NCBI GenBank assembly: GCA_009760855.2 | Contig: WPIO01000001.1 | Location: 17,213,001 to 17,277,000, forward strand | Direction: 5' to 3' | Source: Cristatella mucedo | Lineage: Eukaryota > Bryozoa > Phylactolaemata > Cristatellidae | DNA: 64,000 bases | Shown: one piece after another, positions 13,101 through 26,600 of the stretch | Layout of the letters: the number at the start of each line of letters is the position of its first letter | Numbering within the stretch: the stretch's first letter is position 1 | Translations under genes and position numbers: made by a program | The notes under the pieces: generated by a model | The model's database searches: none | What the model was told of the DNA's origin: nothing | What the model saw: only the letters and a program-made list of their open reading frames with translations

Positions 13101-15433
13101 CTAGCGATCGCATGCACACGTTAGGGTCGGCTATACCGAGGTTTGGAAGCTCTTTTAGTTTAGAACGCGTTGGTTCGCGTGACCTAAGACACTCGCCCAG
13201 GCGCGTGACCCTCTACAAACCGGCCGACAATAAGCTGTGGCTTTCGGTACTCATTTATGGCTGGGCGTATTTTAACCATACACCAATCTTGCATTCCAGT
13301 CTCCGGCAAATCACCGGGCGGGGCAGATACTTTCTTGATTGCAAGTCTAGTCGGGCCCCAAGGCACCTCCTAGCACCATCATCCATCACCTCGGATGACA
13401 GCATAAAAAAGGCCAACGTCTATGGAATGTCCCTGCCTGGGACTCGGTGGAGATCGCATAGCAGCAGTCTCGGAATGACAGCAGCAGTGGCCACCACCAG
13501 CTTTATTCCTGGTAATACAAAAGGCCCACCTGAGACAGGAGCCTCACAACGTTCGTCGAGAAATTGATTCGGACTTGGCATCAAAGATAGGATTCGTGAC
13601 CTTGCACTCATGCAGGCAGTGTCTGGTCGAGCCGAGGCCTTCTATGAACTACTTACTATGCAAACTGGTGCGACCTATTCGGACACTGCCAGTGTCAACC
13701 GCAAAGGACGAACGTGCATTCAGAGTTTAAAAATATGTCAAGACTAGCATTCGAGTCTGCGAGCGACGATGGGTGAGGACTACCCCAACGACACCATGTT
13801 TTTCTATGTGACAGTCATTTGAGAAGCCTTTAAAGCAAGGGTATCACCGAGCTCGGTGCTTGATCTACTTATTTCACAAATTATGCTTTCCCTGCTACCG
13901 ATGTAATTGCCAAGCACAGCCTAGGGTCTCATTTCTATTTGAACGACATGCAGCTGTCCCTGCACTTTTACCCCTTCCTTCCTACCAGCAAATCAAACTT
14001 CTCAACTCCCTTGATGCATGTATTTCGGACATTCGCACTTGCATGGTAACAAACTTTCTCAAATTGAATGTCGATTCAACCAAACCACTAGCTATGAGCA
14101 AACGTGGTGGTGCTCAGAAATGGGAAAACCTATCCCTCAAAGTGTGCTCTGCCAGCATATCTCCTGTTGTATGTGCACGAAATCTGGGTGTCATGTTCCA
14201 AAATGACCTTTTACTGGACGACCACCTCAGCTCTACAGTCAAGTGTGCCTGCATTCAACTATACAACATTGCAACAATTTCGGGCAGGGATGCGGCATAC
14301 AAGCTGTCCGTGCATTTTGTGTCGTCCCATCTTGGCTTGTGTCAATTACTGCTTGCAGGTCTTCCAGCCTGTATATTAAGGCGTTTGCAGTGGTGGAAAA
14401 ACTCGGGGAGGGGTGGGGCCTGGCTTCTCCATAAAAAAATATAATTCATTTGTATAGTGCCCCAAGAGAACTAAATTTCTATTCAGGCGCTTCACATATG
14501 CCTCAGGGCTCGAGCCCACGACCTCAGCCAGACCTTAGTCGGGACGATCCCCTTAACCACTGGACCAACCCAGCTCGGCAACATCGTAGATCAGCATAGT
14601 ATCACCGACCAACACTGGCTTCCCATCAAGCAGGGTATCGACTTCAAGGTTATATCACTTGCCTTTAAGTTCCTTAATTATCTTGCTCCAGCCTAAGTAT
14701 CTGAACTATTTCAAAATCATACTAGGCAATGTACCACCAGGTCTTTTGACTCAAGTCGTTTAGCTATGCCTTGAATCAGCCTCAAATTCATTAGAGATCG
14801 TGCTTTTTTGTTTGCATGTTCCCAAAGCTTGGAATTTAGTCCCGAGTGACGTAATGGCATACCCTGACTTGACAGCATTTAAATAAATACTAAAATGGAC
14901 CTTTTAGTCTCAGCATATTCTGGATTTTTGTGAATTGAACTGTTTATGCTTATGCATCTGCCACTGTGCATGTTATCACTAACATCCTACTTAATGCTTC
15001 CTCTGCAGCATATATTGCTAGAAAGAGATTTAGCTCTCTGATATCTGTGAAAATGTTATTATTATTATGTTGAGAAAGAATTGGTCGCAATAGCGATGAC
15101 TGGTGAATTCATCACATAATTTTAATCTATTCGTTTCGGTAGTTCATTACACAGTCGGGGGGGGGGGCGTCGGCAGCTGCAGCTAATGATTCCTGATGAC
15201 ACAGTCGACCCAGAAGCACACCGGCTGGTCCGTCAGGGACACACACGGCTAGAGCACTAGCCTGAAGTTTCGATCGCGAATTGCGTTCTGGTCGCTGGAG
15301 GTCCCTATTGATTCTGACTGATGAATGTCTGCTGCATTCTGGTGCGTTTTGGTCAGGTGCTGCTTTGACAAAAGACTGTGCCTCCACCATGCTCAGTAGA
15401 AAATGACTTCTAAGTGTTGTTGTAAGCACAGTG

Positions 15434-15490
<57 letters not shown>

Positions 15491-18400
15491 ATACATACAC
15501 ATGTGCTCGCGTGCACACACACACACACACACACCGGTGCAAAGTTGGCATTTGGAAGCTTTCGCTTCCAACCAAAACTCAAAGCTGCACAATCTTTCAC
15601 TTCACTTGTGACTTCACTTGCCCTGTTTGGTAACCTGCAAATTCTTTTTGCAAGGCATCTGAGATTGTATACTTTATATGGTGCTGTTTGTAGCACCCTG
15701 GGCAGCAGCATTACCATTCTAAATTAAGTGCTGATATTCAGACATCGGCATGCTGCATAAACCAGTCGTACAGTATGCCTGCCATTGTGGCGATCCAGCC
15801 TTCTGCTGCTGTCCCACAGGCTGTTCTGGGTGAAAACGTGGAATGTTTGCATTTACATATTCTCTTAATTAATTTCTGCCACTCTGTGTTACCGCCTGCC
15901 TACCTTCAATGTGCCGGTACAGCAGCTGCGACTCGGCACCCATATTTCGGGGCACGTGGCAACGTCAGTATTTTTCGTGCATCTGAAGGACTGGCGCTCA
16001 TTGAATTTGTCGCGTTTACCATAAAGCAGTTTCGTTCAAAAGCCACTACAGCATGTTCCTAACTATGTGTAGATTCTGTAGATAGCATGCGCAAACGCCT
16101 TCACAAGCACCCACACACGAGTATATATGATTGGGTACGAAGGCACATACTTGATAGCATGTGTCCGTCGTTTGTGGAGGCATCTTCAATGCAGATGCAG
16201 ATCTAATTGAGATGCTGCTGCTTGCTGTTTTTGTAGCCAATGAGTATCTGGCCGACACAAGGGATTTGGTGGTGCTGCTCGTCACAAATGCCAGCATGCC
16301 CGACTACGTCTTGGTGCGGCGGCTGGTGGGTAGATGCCTGCACCTCGCCCAGGATTTCTACAGTAATACGAACTGGATTGAGCAGTACAGCGAACCCGGG
16401 ACAGACTTGTACTCAAATCTCGGTGAGCACGTGGTCCAGAAGTGAAGCCGACTAGCAGACAGCGCTGTCCAGCTCAGACACTCCTGAGAGTATGCTTGCT
16501 GCTGCCCTTGTGCTGCTGCTGCTGCATCCCATCCTCTCTCGGATCCGATTCGCAGATTCGGCTCGCCCCTCTGTAGCCCATGCAAAGCCGCGTGCTCAAG
16601 GATATGCTCAATCGAGGCATCAGCTCCAGTGAGCATATCCGCCATTCTCGACTGGGGGGGGGGGCACTAGCCTGACTGAGTACCCAAGATTATGGCGTAC
16701 TTTGCAGCCGTGTGAATGGTTGGTTCGTTTACGTGGCTGGCTGTGCGGTTTGAAAGTGTGCACGGCGCAATTAAGGGTAGCAGTGAGCAGCTTTTAGATA
16801 GCTTTATCCCAGTAGACCTGTACTTTTCCTTGTGTGCTTTGTTTGGCTGTGTACGATTGAGTGAGTGTTACTAAATGAGGGCTTCATTAACCTGAGCCTC
16901 TGAGTCTTCTGTGTGCTTTCGCATGCATATCTTAGCATGATATATAATTCATTTCATTTCATATATGTTTGCTGCTTTTGCATGCTTGCCTAAGCAGGAT
17001 ATCTTGTTTTTTTCCATTAGCTATTGCTTATTGCTTCTATTGCAATGAGTTGTAAAACACCTGAATAGAGATTAGGCTCACATGGGGTGCTAGAAAAAGA
17101 CTTTTTATGGTTATAATTATTATTCATGTTGGCTGTTTACACGTGCACACACACACTCACATGCACTCACGCGAGGACACACTCTATTCATGAGCACACT
17201 TACTCATGTATGCAATCGCTGCTGTATGCACTGATGCAAATATGTGTTTATGGATACTTATGCATAGGGTCGAGATCGGCAATTCCATAATCTAGATCTG
17301 CTTCCACAGAAGCTGTTTTGTGCTTGTTCGTGCCATTTTCTCATAATAGAACATATCGTAACTATAAGGTTCATTCATCAGCATCCAGTTTTCCTGGAAA
17401 TAGCACTTAATCGAGATGCAACCGGTCAACCTCCTACATGGCTATACTTTTGCCATGCAACATGTCATTTGTACGTGCCAAGCATGCTGCTAGCTTCACC
17501 TGCCTGCTCGACAGTATGGCAGCAGCATAACCTCTGCCTCTAGGTCGCAGGCTCTAGGTGGCTGGCAGTCCATCCTTGTGAGCAGCTCAGCTAACGCAGC
17601 GGAAGGAAACCCTTGCATGTGCAAGCTTGCTGGTGTTGCCACTGACGCATGTGGGCAGGCGATTCTCGGCTTTACCCCAGTGGCCTTGTTGCCAAGGCCA
17701 TTTCGATATTCGTGCATTAGCTGAATTGCAGCTGTAATTTGTCCTTGGGTCCTGGCTAACAGTAGCCTGTCTGTCCCAGTCTGGTTCTGTTGTGTTTAAT
17801 GACCCGGGTGACAGAATCGTTTGTGAGCGACTGCCAGGGTGGGGAGCTCGTGCAACTCTATCATACGCCTCCGATGCTACCGCCGATGTCCACCTAAACA
17901 AGCTATGCTTCTCACTTTTTATTTGCGATATGAGAATTGGGACTGTGTGCCAGAAGCTTATGAGGCTTTGCATGTCCTTAACGGTGGGCTGCCAAGTGCA
18001 GCACCTATTTAGTCTTGTAGCCTTTCCAGACCACATAACGGTGGCATATGCTGCACATAAATACGATTGGGGTAGTATATGGGATACATTTTGCTTGCTG
18101 TACATGTAAATGGGTCCATGTTTGTTTGCGTGTGCTTAGCAGCATGCTGTCCGCCATTTCCTAGTGCTATTACAGCAGAGCCAACTAAAGTCTTGTTTAC
18201 CTTTTAGGTGAAAGAGGTACTACCATACCGGTTGATAACAGTCCGTGCTTAAGTGATCCGAGGTAAAGTCGATGCACGGCATCAGCTTCGATTAAAGCGT
18301 TGAGTTGATTGTTGCACCTAAGGAATTCTACTGTAGGTCCTGCACGTGCCTGCTCGTATACAGGTGCCTGTGCACTTTGATGCTATGTATGCTACCGTCT

Positions 18401-20557
18401 GTACGACCAGAATGTGAATTCGGATCTTGGCCTAAGTGCCAGAGGCCTCGGGCCCGCATTTGATGAGAGATCATCAGAGTTTCTGCATTAAACCACGTAG
18501 CTGTGCTACTACATAGAGGCAACATACTTATGTGCTGCGCTTTTATTTTTTTTTCATGTATGCCCACGTGTGCAACCAACAGTGGGACGAATTTAAACAA
18601 CATTCTCTATTCCAAAAGACCGTTCAAATTGACTAGCGGCTTCAGAAGTGGCCAGGACAAAGTAAAACCTGAACCGAATGGTAAGAGATCTGGGTCGTGG
18701 GTAAAACCACTACTTTGCTTTGCTGCTATTTCTTGCTAACAAGGTTAAGTGATGCAGCCACATTTAACTCGAGTCACTGAGCTGATGATGTACACTGCCT
18801 CTCGGTGGCATTGTTAACTATGCATTAGCACTTGCCAAAGCACTCGCTAGCCATTCAGTGATTTACGGCTCTTTACTTGCATTTGAAAACTTGCTGAGTC
18901 AGTGTTGATGGTGCAGGAGGTAAGTGCTCCCTAGCTTATTACGACCGAGGTCGTAGGTTCGAATCTTTCAGTGGGTGATCCTATATTACCAACTGCAAGT
19001 GGTGGTGATAGCCGTTAAGGCTCTTCAGCTGCCATGTACAAAAGGGGCTGTTAAATCTGCTAACATTTTTTCCACCATATGTAACACAGAGCATAAAAAA
19101 CAGATTTAGTTCTGCTAGGCTTAGGGTGTTATGGAAACATCTTATTATTATTATTATTATTATTATTATGTTTAATAATATTATTATTGTTCCACAGACA
19201 GTCCCAAGGAGTCAACCGAGGATCGCCCTTATGTACGTGCATTAGTTGTCTGTTATAAAGAGTTTCGACCTGTGACAGCAGTTGATCTTAGTAACAGCTC
19301 CTCAGCAAGCTCAGAAGCAAGCCATGGAGCTCTTTTTAACCTAATCTGTGAGACCCTTTTAGGAGTGTGGGAAGCTGCAGAGATACATCCAGGAAGGCCA
19401 AATTGTAATCAGGCCATCTTCACTTTCATTATCATTTTTGTTATCTTAATCGCCATAGCCCTCACGTGACTCTTGGTATTTCGGCTTTAGGATTATCGGT
19501 GGTTCGATGTTGCTTAATGTTTCTGACGAGATAAATCAGCGATCTCGTTTGCCAGCTGCTGCAAAACTCAGTTGCAGCAGTCAGTATGGTGATCCAAGTT
19601 CCAGCCAACTGAACTCTCAAAAAGAGAAATTGCGAAGTTGCGATGTGTTGCTGAACTGTTCAGTGCAAATTTCAGTTAACGGCATATGTATAGCCATCTT
19701 TTTCCTTCTTCTTGGATTGCCAAATGAAGTCTTTTGAGGGCTACTGGCCCTAGCTATTGCTTAGCTGCAGTGCAATCGTGCAGAGCAGCATGCTGTTCTG
19801 CCGTGATCTTTGCTAACTCGTGCAGGCAGCTATGACTTCTACATAATAATGAAATACCCTGATGCTAGCATCTAAAAAAAACCTGGGAAATTTGAGTCTG
19901 GCTCGTGGCGTGCAGATTTGTTTTGCAATGTCATCTTGCCATCTTACGGGAGAACTGCTGCTTTCGTCAAATGTCAATGACTGATTTTGTTTGACACATC
20001 GGAGTGGCCTGCACAGTGCTTTCCCTCGGACCCCAATGCATAAAGCCTACACACTGTCGTGCCTGGCTTTGTAGGTGTGGGTCCGCAGGGAGAGCGGAAA
20101 GGCAAGTGTAGTCACGGTGGAGCGGAGGACAGCAGCGCCGTGCTGGAGCCGATGGGCGGTATCAACAAGGAGTCGTTCGACGAGTGGCTCTCTCCGCACA
20201 GCTTCTATCACGGAGAAGCCAGCAAGATGGCCACTCTTGCGACCGTGAAGTTTTTCATTGATCCAGGTCTGGAAACGATACAGCAAACGAGGCCTTGGTT
20301 CGCCTGGGTGCTTTGTTCAATTGTGCTTATGCATGCTGACACTGTCCATGTCACCTCTAACCGTGTTGTGCTTGTTGCCATTGAGCATGCTGCCATTAAC
20401 CCACTCGATCATGCTTCTTTTGCTGCAAATGTCGTGCCTAGAAATAGATTAAGTTCTCTGAAGGGCGATATACAAATGCACTAGTGCTATTATTATTATT
20501 ATTTAAGGGATTAATTTAGAAAGTGCTTGGGCTGCATTTTGAGTGCCATTCTTTTTT

Positions 20558-20634
<77 letters not shown>

Positions 20635-23600
20635 TTCTCTTCTCTCTCTCTTCTCTTTCTCTTCTCTCTCTCTTCTTTTTCTCTTCTCTCTCTCACACTT
20701 CTCTCCCTTCTCTCTCTTTCTCAGTCTCACTGTCTCTCTTGTGATGTCTGCTGAAAACCAAGCGAAATGTGCCGAAAGTGCTCCTGTCCTGCCCTGGCTA
20801 CTTCTATTCGGTCTTCCATTGTCAACACACAGCAGCCACTGCAGGGGTGAGGAAATGGAAAGCTGCACACGCGAGGGCAAAAGGGATGCTCGCGGATTTC
20901 TCATCGCTTGGAGCTGGCTCGATAGATGGCTGACTCGGACACAAATTTACTGCTGACCGCGTCAGTTTCCACTAGGAGGCTAGTTAGAAGGCTGGTCTGA
21001 AAGTGCAGCTTGGCTAGCACTCCCTACTCGCTCGTTCTCCAGCTCCTCCTGTTATGCGATAGCTCACCAATCATCTGCCGGCCGGCCGCGGGGCTGGGGT
21101 TGAGGTGGCGTTGCTGAAGCTTGATGCAAAGGCTACATTGCAGAAGCAAGCTTAGCAGTGCTTAGAGCTTTCCTGCAGGACCTACCCATAAGTTGGTGAC
21201 AGCCACTTGCCGACCTGGCTTTGCTGACGTCGGTCACATGACTCGTGGCCGAGTGTTGGCTTGCTAGTATTACAGCGGTTTGCCTTGAGCTTGCCGTGTT
21301 GCTCATATGTTCAGTCAATTGGAATGCTACCGCCGATCGCCTTGCCTGAGTGTGCCTCTTTGTAGTTGGCATGCAGCTCAAATTTTCTGTGCCAGTCGTC
21401 TCTCTGTTGCTTGCACTAATTTGAAATCAGTTGGTGGTTGGACACTCAGTTTGTATATATGTAAAGTGCCTAAAAGGAAATTGAGTTCTCTGAGGGCGCT
21501 TTATCAAGTGTGTTATTGTTATTATTATACAGCGAAAGTCTGGCACCGGTGTCCTGCTTCTGTCACCACCTGCAATGAGTTTGCATCATTTTAAGTCTCA
21601 GCGAAAAACGTATCTGCTCCATCCAGCTATTTCTGCAGCTCTGTGAACTGTGAACTTGTCTTTTTTGCCCGGTGTGCTTTGAATGCTTACCTGTATGCAC
21701 TCCTGAGCATGCTACTAACCAGGCGTCCTGATTACCAGCGACTGATTTCTTCTTGCGTGTTTTTGCATGCCTTTACAAGACTGATACAGAGGTGGTTATT
21801 GACACTCGTTACTCGAAACTAAATCATCGAGTTGTAAAGCATGTGGATTGAGATTTAGTTCTTATAGGATCCTATATAAACTCCTTATTATTATCATCAT
21901 TATTATTATTATTTTGCATGTTTCTGGTCAGCTTATGCCTTTGCTGTCAGTTTAAAATTGCATTCAGCCCTTAAAAACCGTGACTGGAGTGTGCACCTCA
22001 GCTGGGTGCACTGCAAAGAAACGTAGCTCCATTGCCAGGAGGATGCTATCACAATTCGCTCAAGTGCTCTAACACTCAAATTCCGTTTTTTAGGATGCTG
22101 TGGGTGTTGATTTCCTAGAATAGTGACATTCTCATAAAACTGACGTTCTTTGAGGCTATCTTTGGTTACCTTAAGGAAGTATCATCTAACTGCCTGGGTG
22201 TAGGGGCGGAGCTAAGTAGCAGCACCTGCCTGCCTATTCGCAAGCACGGCAGCAACTGTGATAACTACTGAGTGTATCTCCATCAAGCCAAACACTGCAA
22301 TTGGTTCGGCAGTAAAGAAGCACCGGTCGTGGAAGTTACCTGAGATTGGTGGATCTTGTGTGGTTACCAGTTCAACAGCCTTGCCTACTTCCAGCTATTC
22401 TAAGGTTGATTTGGGTACAGCTAGAAGTGCCAGAAAATGTCTAGCGGCTTTTTTTTCTAATGATGCCTAATTCGAGGGCTGGATAGTAGCCATGTGGAAC
22501 CAGTGGTGTAGTGGAGCTTTCGGAAAAAATACCGACCGACGTAAGCTGCAACTTCCGGTAGCTTGCTGCCACTCCATCCGGTAATTATTAGATGAGTCAA
22601 TGCAGCCGTGCGTCTGCCAGCCATCGGCAGATTAAATACGGTCCTCAAAGAGCTTCCTGTTTGCAAGTCTGTTGGCATCTACCAAGGTGTTTCCTGCACT
22701 TCGACGTCCGTGCCATTTGATCTGATAACTGTAGAGAGAAATGGAACTTGGACAATGCAGCAGCCAGTCTAACTCATAGTAAACGTCTGGGGGAGCTAGT
22801 AAAAGCCACGCGAGCTCTGTCTAACCAGCTATGATGTATTGCATTGGCAGTGCCTTTCACTGCTGACAATCAGCCTTGTGTGGTCACTGTCATGATTATG
22901 AGATCGTTATTCGTGCCAGCAAGCTCGTCCGGGCAAAGGAACGACGTACGACAGTGTGACAATGTTGAGATTGCAGCACTTAGTTCCTCGTTTTCGGCTC
23001 CACACTTGCTGGTCAGTCAGTCTTTGATGGAGTAGACAGAAAAAGCAGCTAGTAAATAGCCTGTAAAGCTCGCGTGACTTTGTAATCAAGCCGTCAATAA
23101 AAGGAGCAGGCCGTTGCCGCTCCTGCGAAAGTACTGTCAAATCAGACAGTGGCCGGAGGAGCTGATGCACCTCAAGCACTCGGACACGTGGCGGCCCGTG
23201 TGCTAACCGGGCCCTGTTTTTGAGCAGCAGCCCAGTGCCTTGCAGCCACCGTGGCACTCACTGCAGCACCGTGTGGTGTGGCGCTGTCTCTCCTCGGAGC
23301 TGCTGATGCTGACGTTTGCAGTGAAACCGCCAGACTCGGCTCGGCTTCTGTGCGGCCAGGCGTGCCTTTGCCTAAGTTGGGCCAGCCCGAGCAATTCGTT
23401 AAACTGGTAGCCAGTCGGCTGTGCTCAGTGTAATCAAGGTCATCTTGAGTCATGACTCCCTTACCCTGTGCCACCACTACCACCCACCCTCTCCTTCTAG
23501 CTGACACCGTGGACATCCGAAGGTGTAGGTGGGCAGATTTGACTCCCGGAATCCCTTTTGATCTGGCACTAGTCCGGCCGTTATCTGCTACTCTCGAGCC

Positions 23601-26600
23601 ATTTCGGGCCGGCTCTCTGCTGGGCTGACGGCCACCGAAAGCTGCCCTCGGCATGCAAGCAGCTCTCAGTGCAGTAGCGTGCTGGGATAGCCGAGTAATG
23701 CAGCCACCTTCCCTACCTAATTATACAGCATTTTTTGTTGGACTGCTTTCTCACGGTGGCTCACTGGTATGCTTGCTGAGGGTCTGCCTTTAGTCTGTCT
23801 TCGGAAGGCAACCTGGAAGCGCTGTGCGACTGCTTGCATTCTGCCGGAACTCCCCCCCCCACCCTGTTAGCAGTCATCGGACTTCCCGGAAACGCTCCAC
23901 CGGACTTCACAGCTGCACAGGAGGATAGTTGGGCGACAAGACCCTTCGGTTAAGCTTCGAAGTGCTTCATCAGAGGAGAAGAGGAGGAAAGGGAGGGGCC
24001 ACCATTACCTTCTTTCTTTACTGACAATTAAGACAAATCTGCCGGACGGTTTGCAAGCTCGCTGCAAGTTGCCGTTTTTAGTGGGTCTATACTTTTTCGA
24101 ATGGGTCGACCCTATTTTCCGAACAGCCCAAGAGACAATGCACTGAGGCAGGCCTGAAGACACGCACCGGGCTTCTCTCTGTAAATTAGTTCCAATGTTA
24201 TTTTCAAGGGGTTGAAGAGCCAGCCTGGTGGCACGCCTTGCGTGTGCAGTTTTAGGGTCTCTTTCTACAGAGGATGTGTCAGGAGGAACATTTTTAGGGC
24301 AGCTGCCGTAGTTTTACCAGGGGGTGCTGGTGGAGGTGGTGATGGGGGCCTGCAGAGGTTGGTGGTGGACGGTGGGTTCGCTACAGAAACCTGCTGCCGG
24401 GAGGCTTGCGAGTGTGCTGCTTCTGCTTCTGCACACGCCTCCGACCGGGCCTGGCGGAGACAGAGGCTGTCCAGAAGGTGCTGCCTGGGCACCCAGATCC
24501 AAGTTGGACTCTTGAGATAAGGCCGCAGTCATTTTAAAGTCCCGTTACCTGCAGAAGTCGCCAATTCGCTCAGCTGTGAAGACCACCACTATGTCCCGTG
24601 TACCAAGCCTCCTCTAAGGATCTTAAATATTCAGCAGAGTTGTTCTTGGTTATGCTAGCACGGAGCTACGGTCCAGCCAAATCGGCCAATAGCTGCTCAA
24701 TTAGCTGCTACAGCTCCTCTTTTATATTAAATTTTTTATTAAATTGTATTAAATTTCTATTAAAGATATTAAATTAAATTTATGATAAAATTAGCTGCTA
24801 CAGCTCCGTAATCGCAGCTTTCTGCTCACAGCCTCGTTTTCATTATAATGACAGAAAAGCTTTCTTGTTTTCATTATAATGACTGTGAATACTGCAAAGT
24901 ACCGGCGGTCCATAAGGATAAACATTTCTTTATCAGTAGCGTAGCTAAAGATGACTGACCATCTGTAGAAATTCTGGTGCCAGACCTCTAAGTCTTTTTA
25001 AAACTTTAGGCACATTTTCACGAAAGCGCCTCAGTTCTCGGCTCGCGGTTCGGACAGGCATATCAATGTATGAAGTCACATTGCCATGACTTTCGGTCAA
25101 GCCCAGTAAAAGTCGAGGTCCAGTCCCTCCTTGAAACATTTCTTGCTACCGGCCTAAATTTTGCGTATTCGTTCTCGATTGCTGTCGTGCTCCGTCTGTC
25201 CAATTGTCTTCAGGCTTTATGGAATCTGCTGGAACTGCAGCTGCCTACTGCTTTTCAGATGACACACTTTTGAGATAGACTGTCGCCTGTTCTTTGAGTG
25301 TATTGGTAGCTGCATTATGTTCGCCCGGTCATCAGCTGCTGCCCCACGTGTCTTCATCTGCAAATATGCAAAGCCACGAGTACCTGGCTTAGGTTATACC
25401 GGATATTCGCGGGTATTGCACTCAACACCACGGTCACTTTCGGCACGAAATTGGTAGCCAATAGCAATCAACTGTCAGCCCCGATAAGCTTTTATCACTT
25501 GGTGCTGCTATGGGCTTCGTAACCCATGCTACCTTGACCACTTCGAAACACTCGTTTCGGATACCTGGCACTGAATGGTGGCATGCGACTTCCATTGTCG
25601 TGCCCACCGTAGTAGTGGTTGCCTATATGACAGCCTAGAATTGATTTTGTTGGCCAAGCTCCTGAGAACCTTCACCTTTACCATAAGCTGACTTCTGGGT
25701 GAGTGAAAATGCTTTGGTCCACTTTATCTTCTGCGTCCAATTTCAAACCACATGAATTGCATTCACTTTCGCTCGGCAGATTGCTGGCCACATTGCTCTT
25801 TCCATCATTGTATTAGTCTGGTGATGCTACGATCTCTGGATATGTATCTGCAGCACTGTACAGATCTTGCTTTGTGTATTTAATTTCGTACAAGCCTAGT
25901 TATGCATCGTAGTTACTACTTATCGAGAGCCGACTTAATCGCTACCATAGCCTTAAGATATCATAGCACCGGATAGGACAGAAGGAAGGTGTTGCCTTGC
26001 TGGCATTGTCAGCAATCAGAGTGGCTCGCCGGCAGCACGGGCGCTGGCACTCCGATCAAAGCAAGGTTCTCAGATGGCAGCTGCTACTGCGAAGACAGCT
26101 CCAAACCGATTCCTCGGTGTCGCTTGAAAGCTTGAAGCACATTTAGTGTATAAAATACTCGTTGCTCCCGCCTTTGATTTGCATCCTAAATTTAGGCAGC
26201 TACAGCAAGTTTCAATCAACTGGACGCCTACCTCTCCATCTGAGCCGATTTGGCCTATTAAGAGACGATCGGCAGTAACCTATTTTCTCGGTGAGAGATG
26301 GCTTGTAGCTCCGTGGAGTTACAAGCTCTGCCTACATTGAATTAGACACAGTATTGGTTTTTTCACTTCCAACCTAGCTCCAGGCCACTGACGAGATAAT
26401 ATAGTATCACGACAAAAGCAGCACTTAAAACCAGCAAACGTGATAAAAAATAACGCAGCATACTAAGTGTGTGTCCCAATAATGGCTTCCTGTATCGTCG
26501 CACGCAGACTAGGATAGCATTCCTAAAGGGAACGGTTGTTTAAAGAAGCCCCTTGATAAGTCCTCTTACATCCAAGCAGGAGCATAGCAGGCAACACTGG

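Larger units (their letters stand above)
7862..16179 (+). other. VWA7-like intron 2 (8.3 kb)
   Basis: No additional exon is recognised. The intron holds a LINE tail fragment near 8,255, the GCTGT pentamer array at 10,808-11,100, a truncated LINE copy at 13,850-15,060 with a SINE inside it, and a CA microsatellite at 15,437-15,533. The rest, for example 8,400-10,800 and 11,100-13,800, shows no family I can name. Confidence 0.5.

Noticed and set aside
15403..15727. His-Thr and Cys-Val repeat frames
   Set aside because: They are translations of the CA microsatellite.
17797..18105. Frame beginning VFNDPGDRIV, resembling the FNDPG strand of VWA7
   Set aside because: It lies between exons 3 and 4, which are otherwise joined by phase and family order, so the match is probably chance.
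23110..23430. VWA-like peptide AGGADAPQALGHVAARVL and a neighbouring LAVPF stretch at 22,850
   Set aside because: Superficially like GGGDxPE and VPFxDP, but there are no suitable splice borders, an in-frame stop follows, and a better phase-consistent exon set exists at 26,775-27,367.
23172..23654. 160-codon open frame on the - strand
   Set aside because: It is GC-rich, resembles no family, and opposite frames in the same place are also open; likely compositional.
26200..26289. Possible exon ending RRSAVTYFL with donor CTCG|GTGAGA in phase 1
   Set aside because: Phase would fit the next candidate exon, but the peptide shows no VWA similarity and the acceptor is weak; left out of the model.
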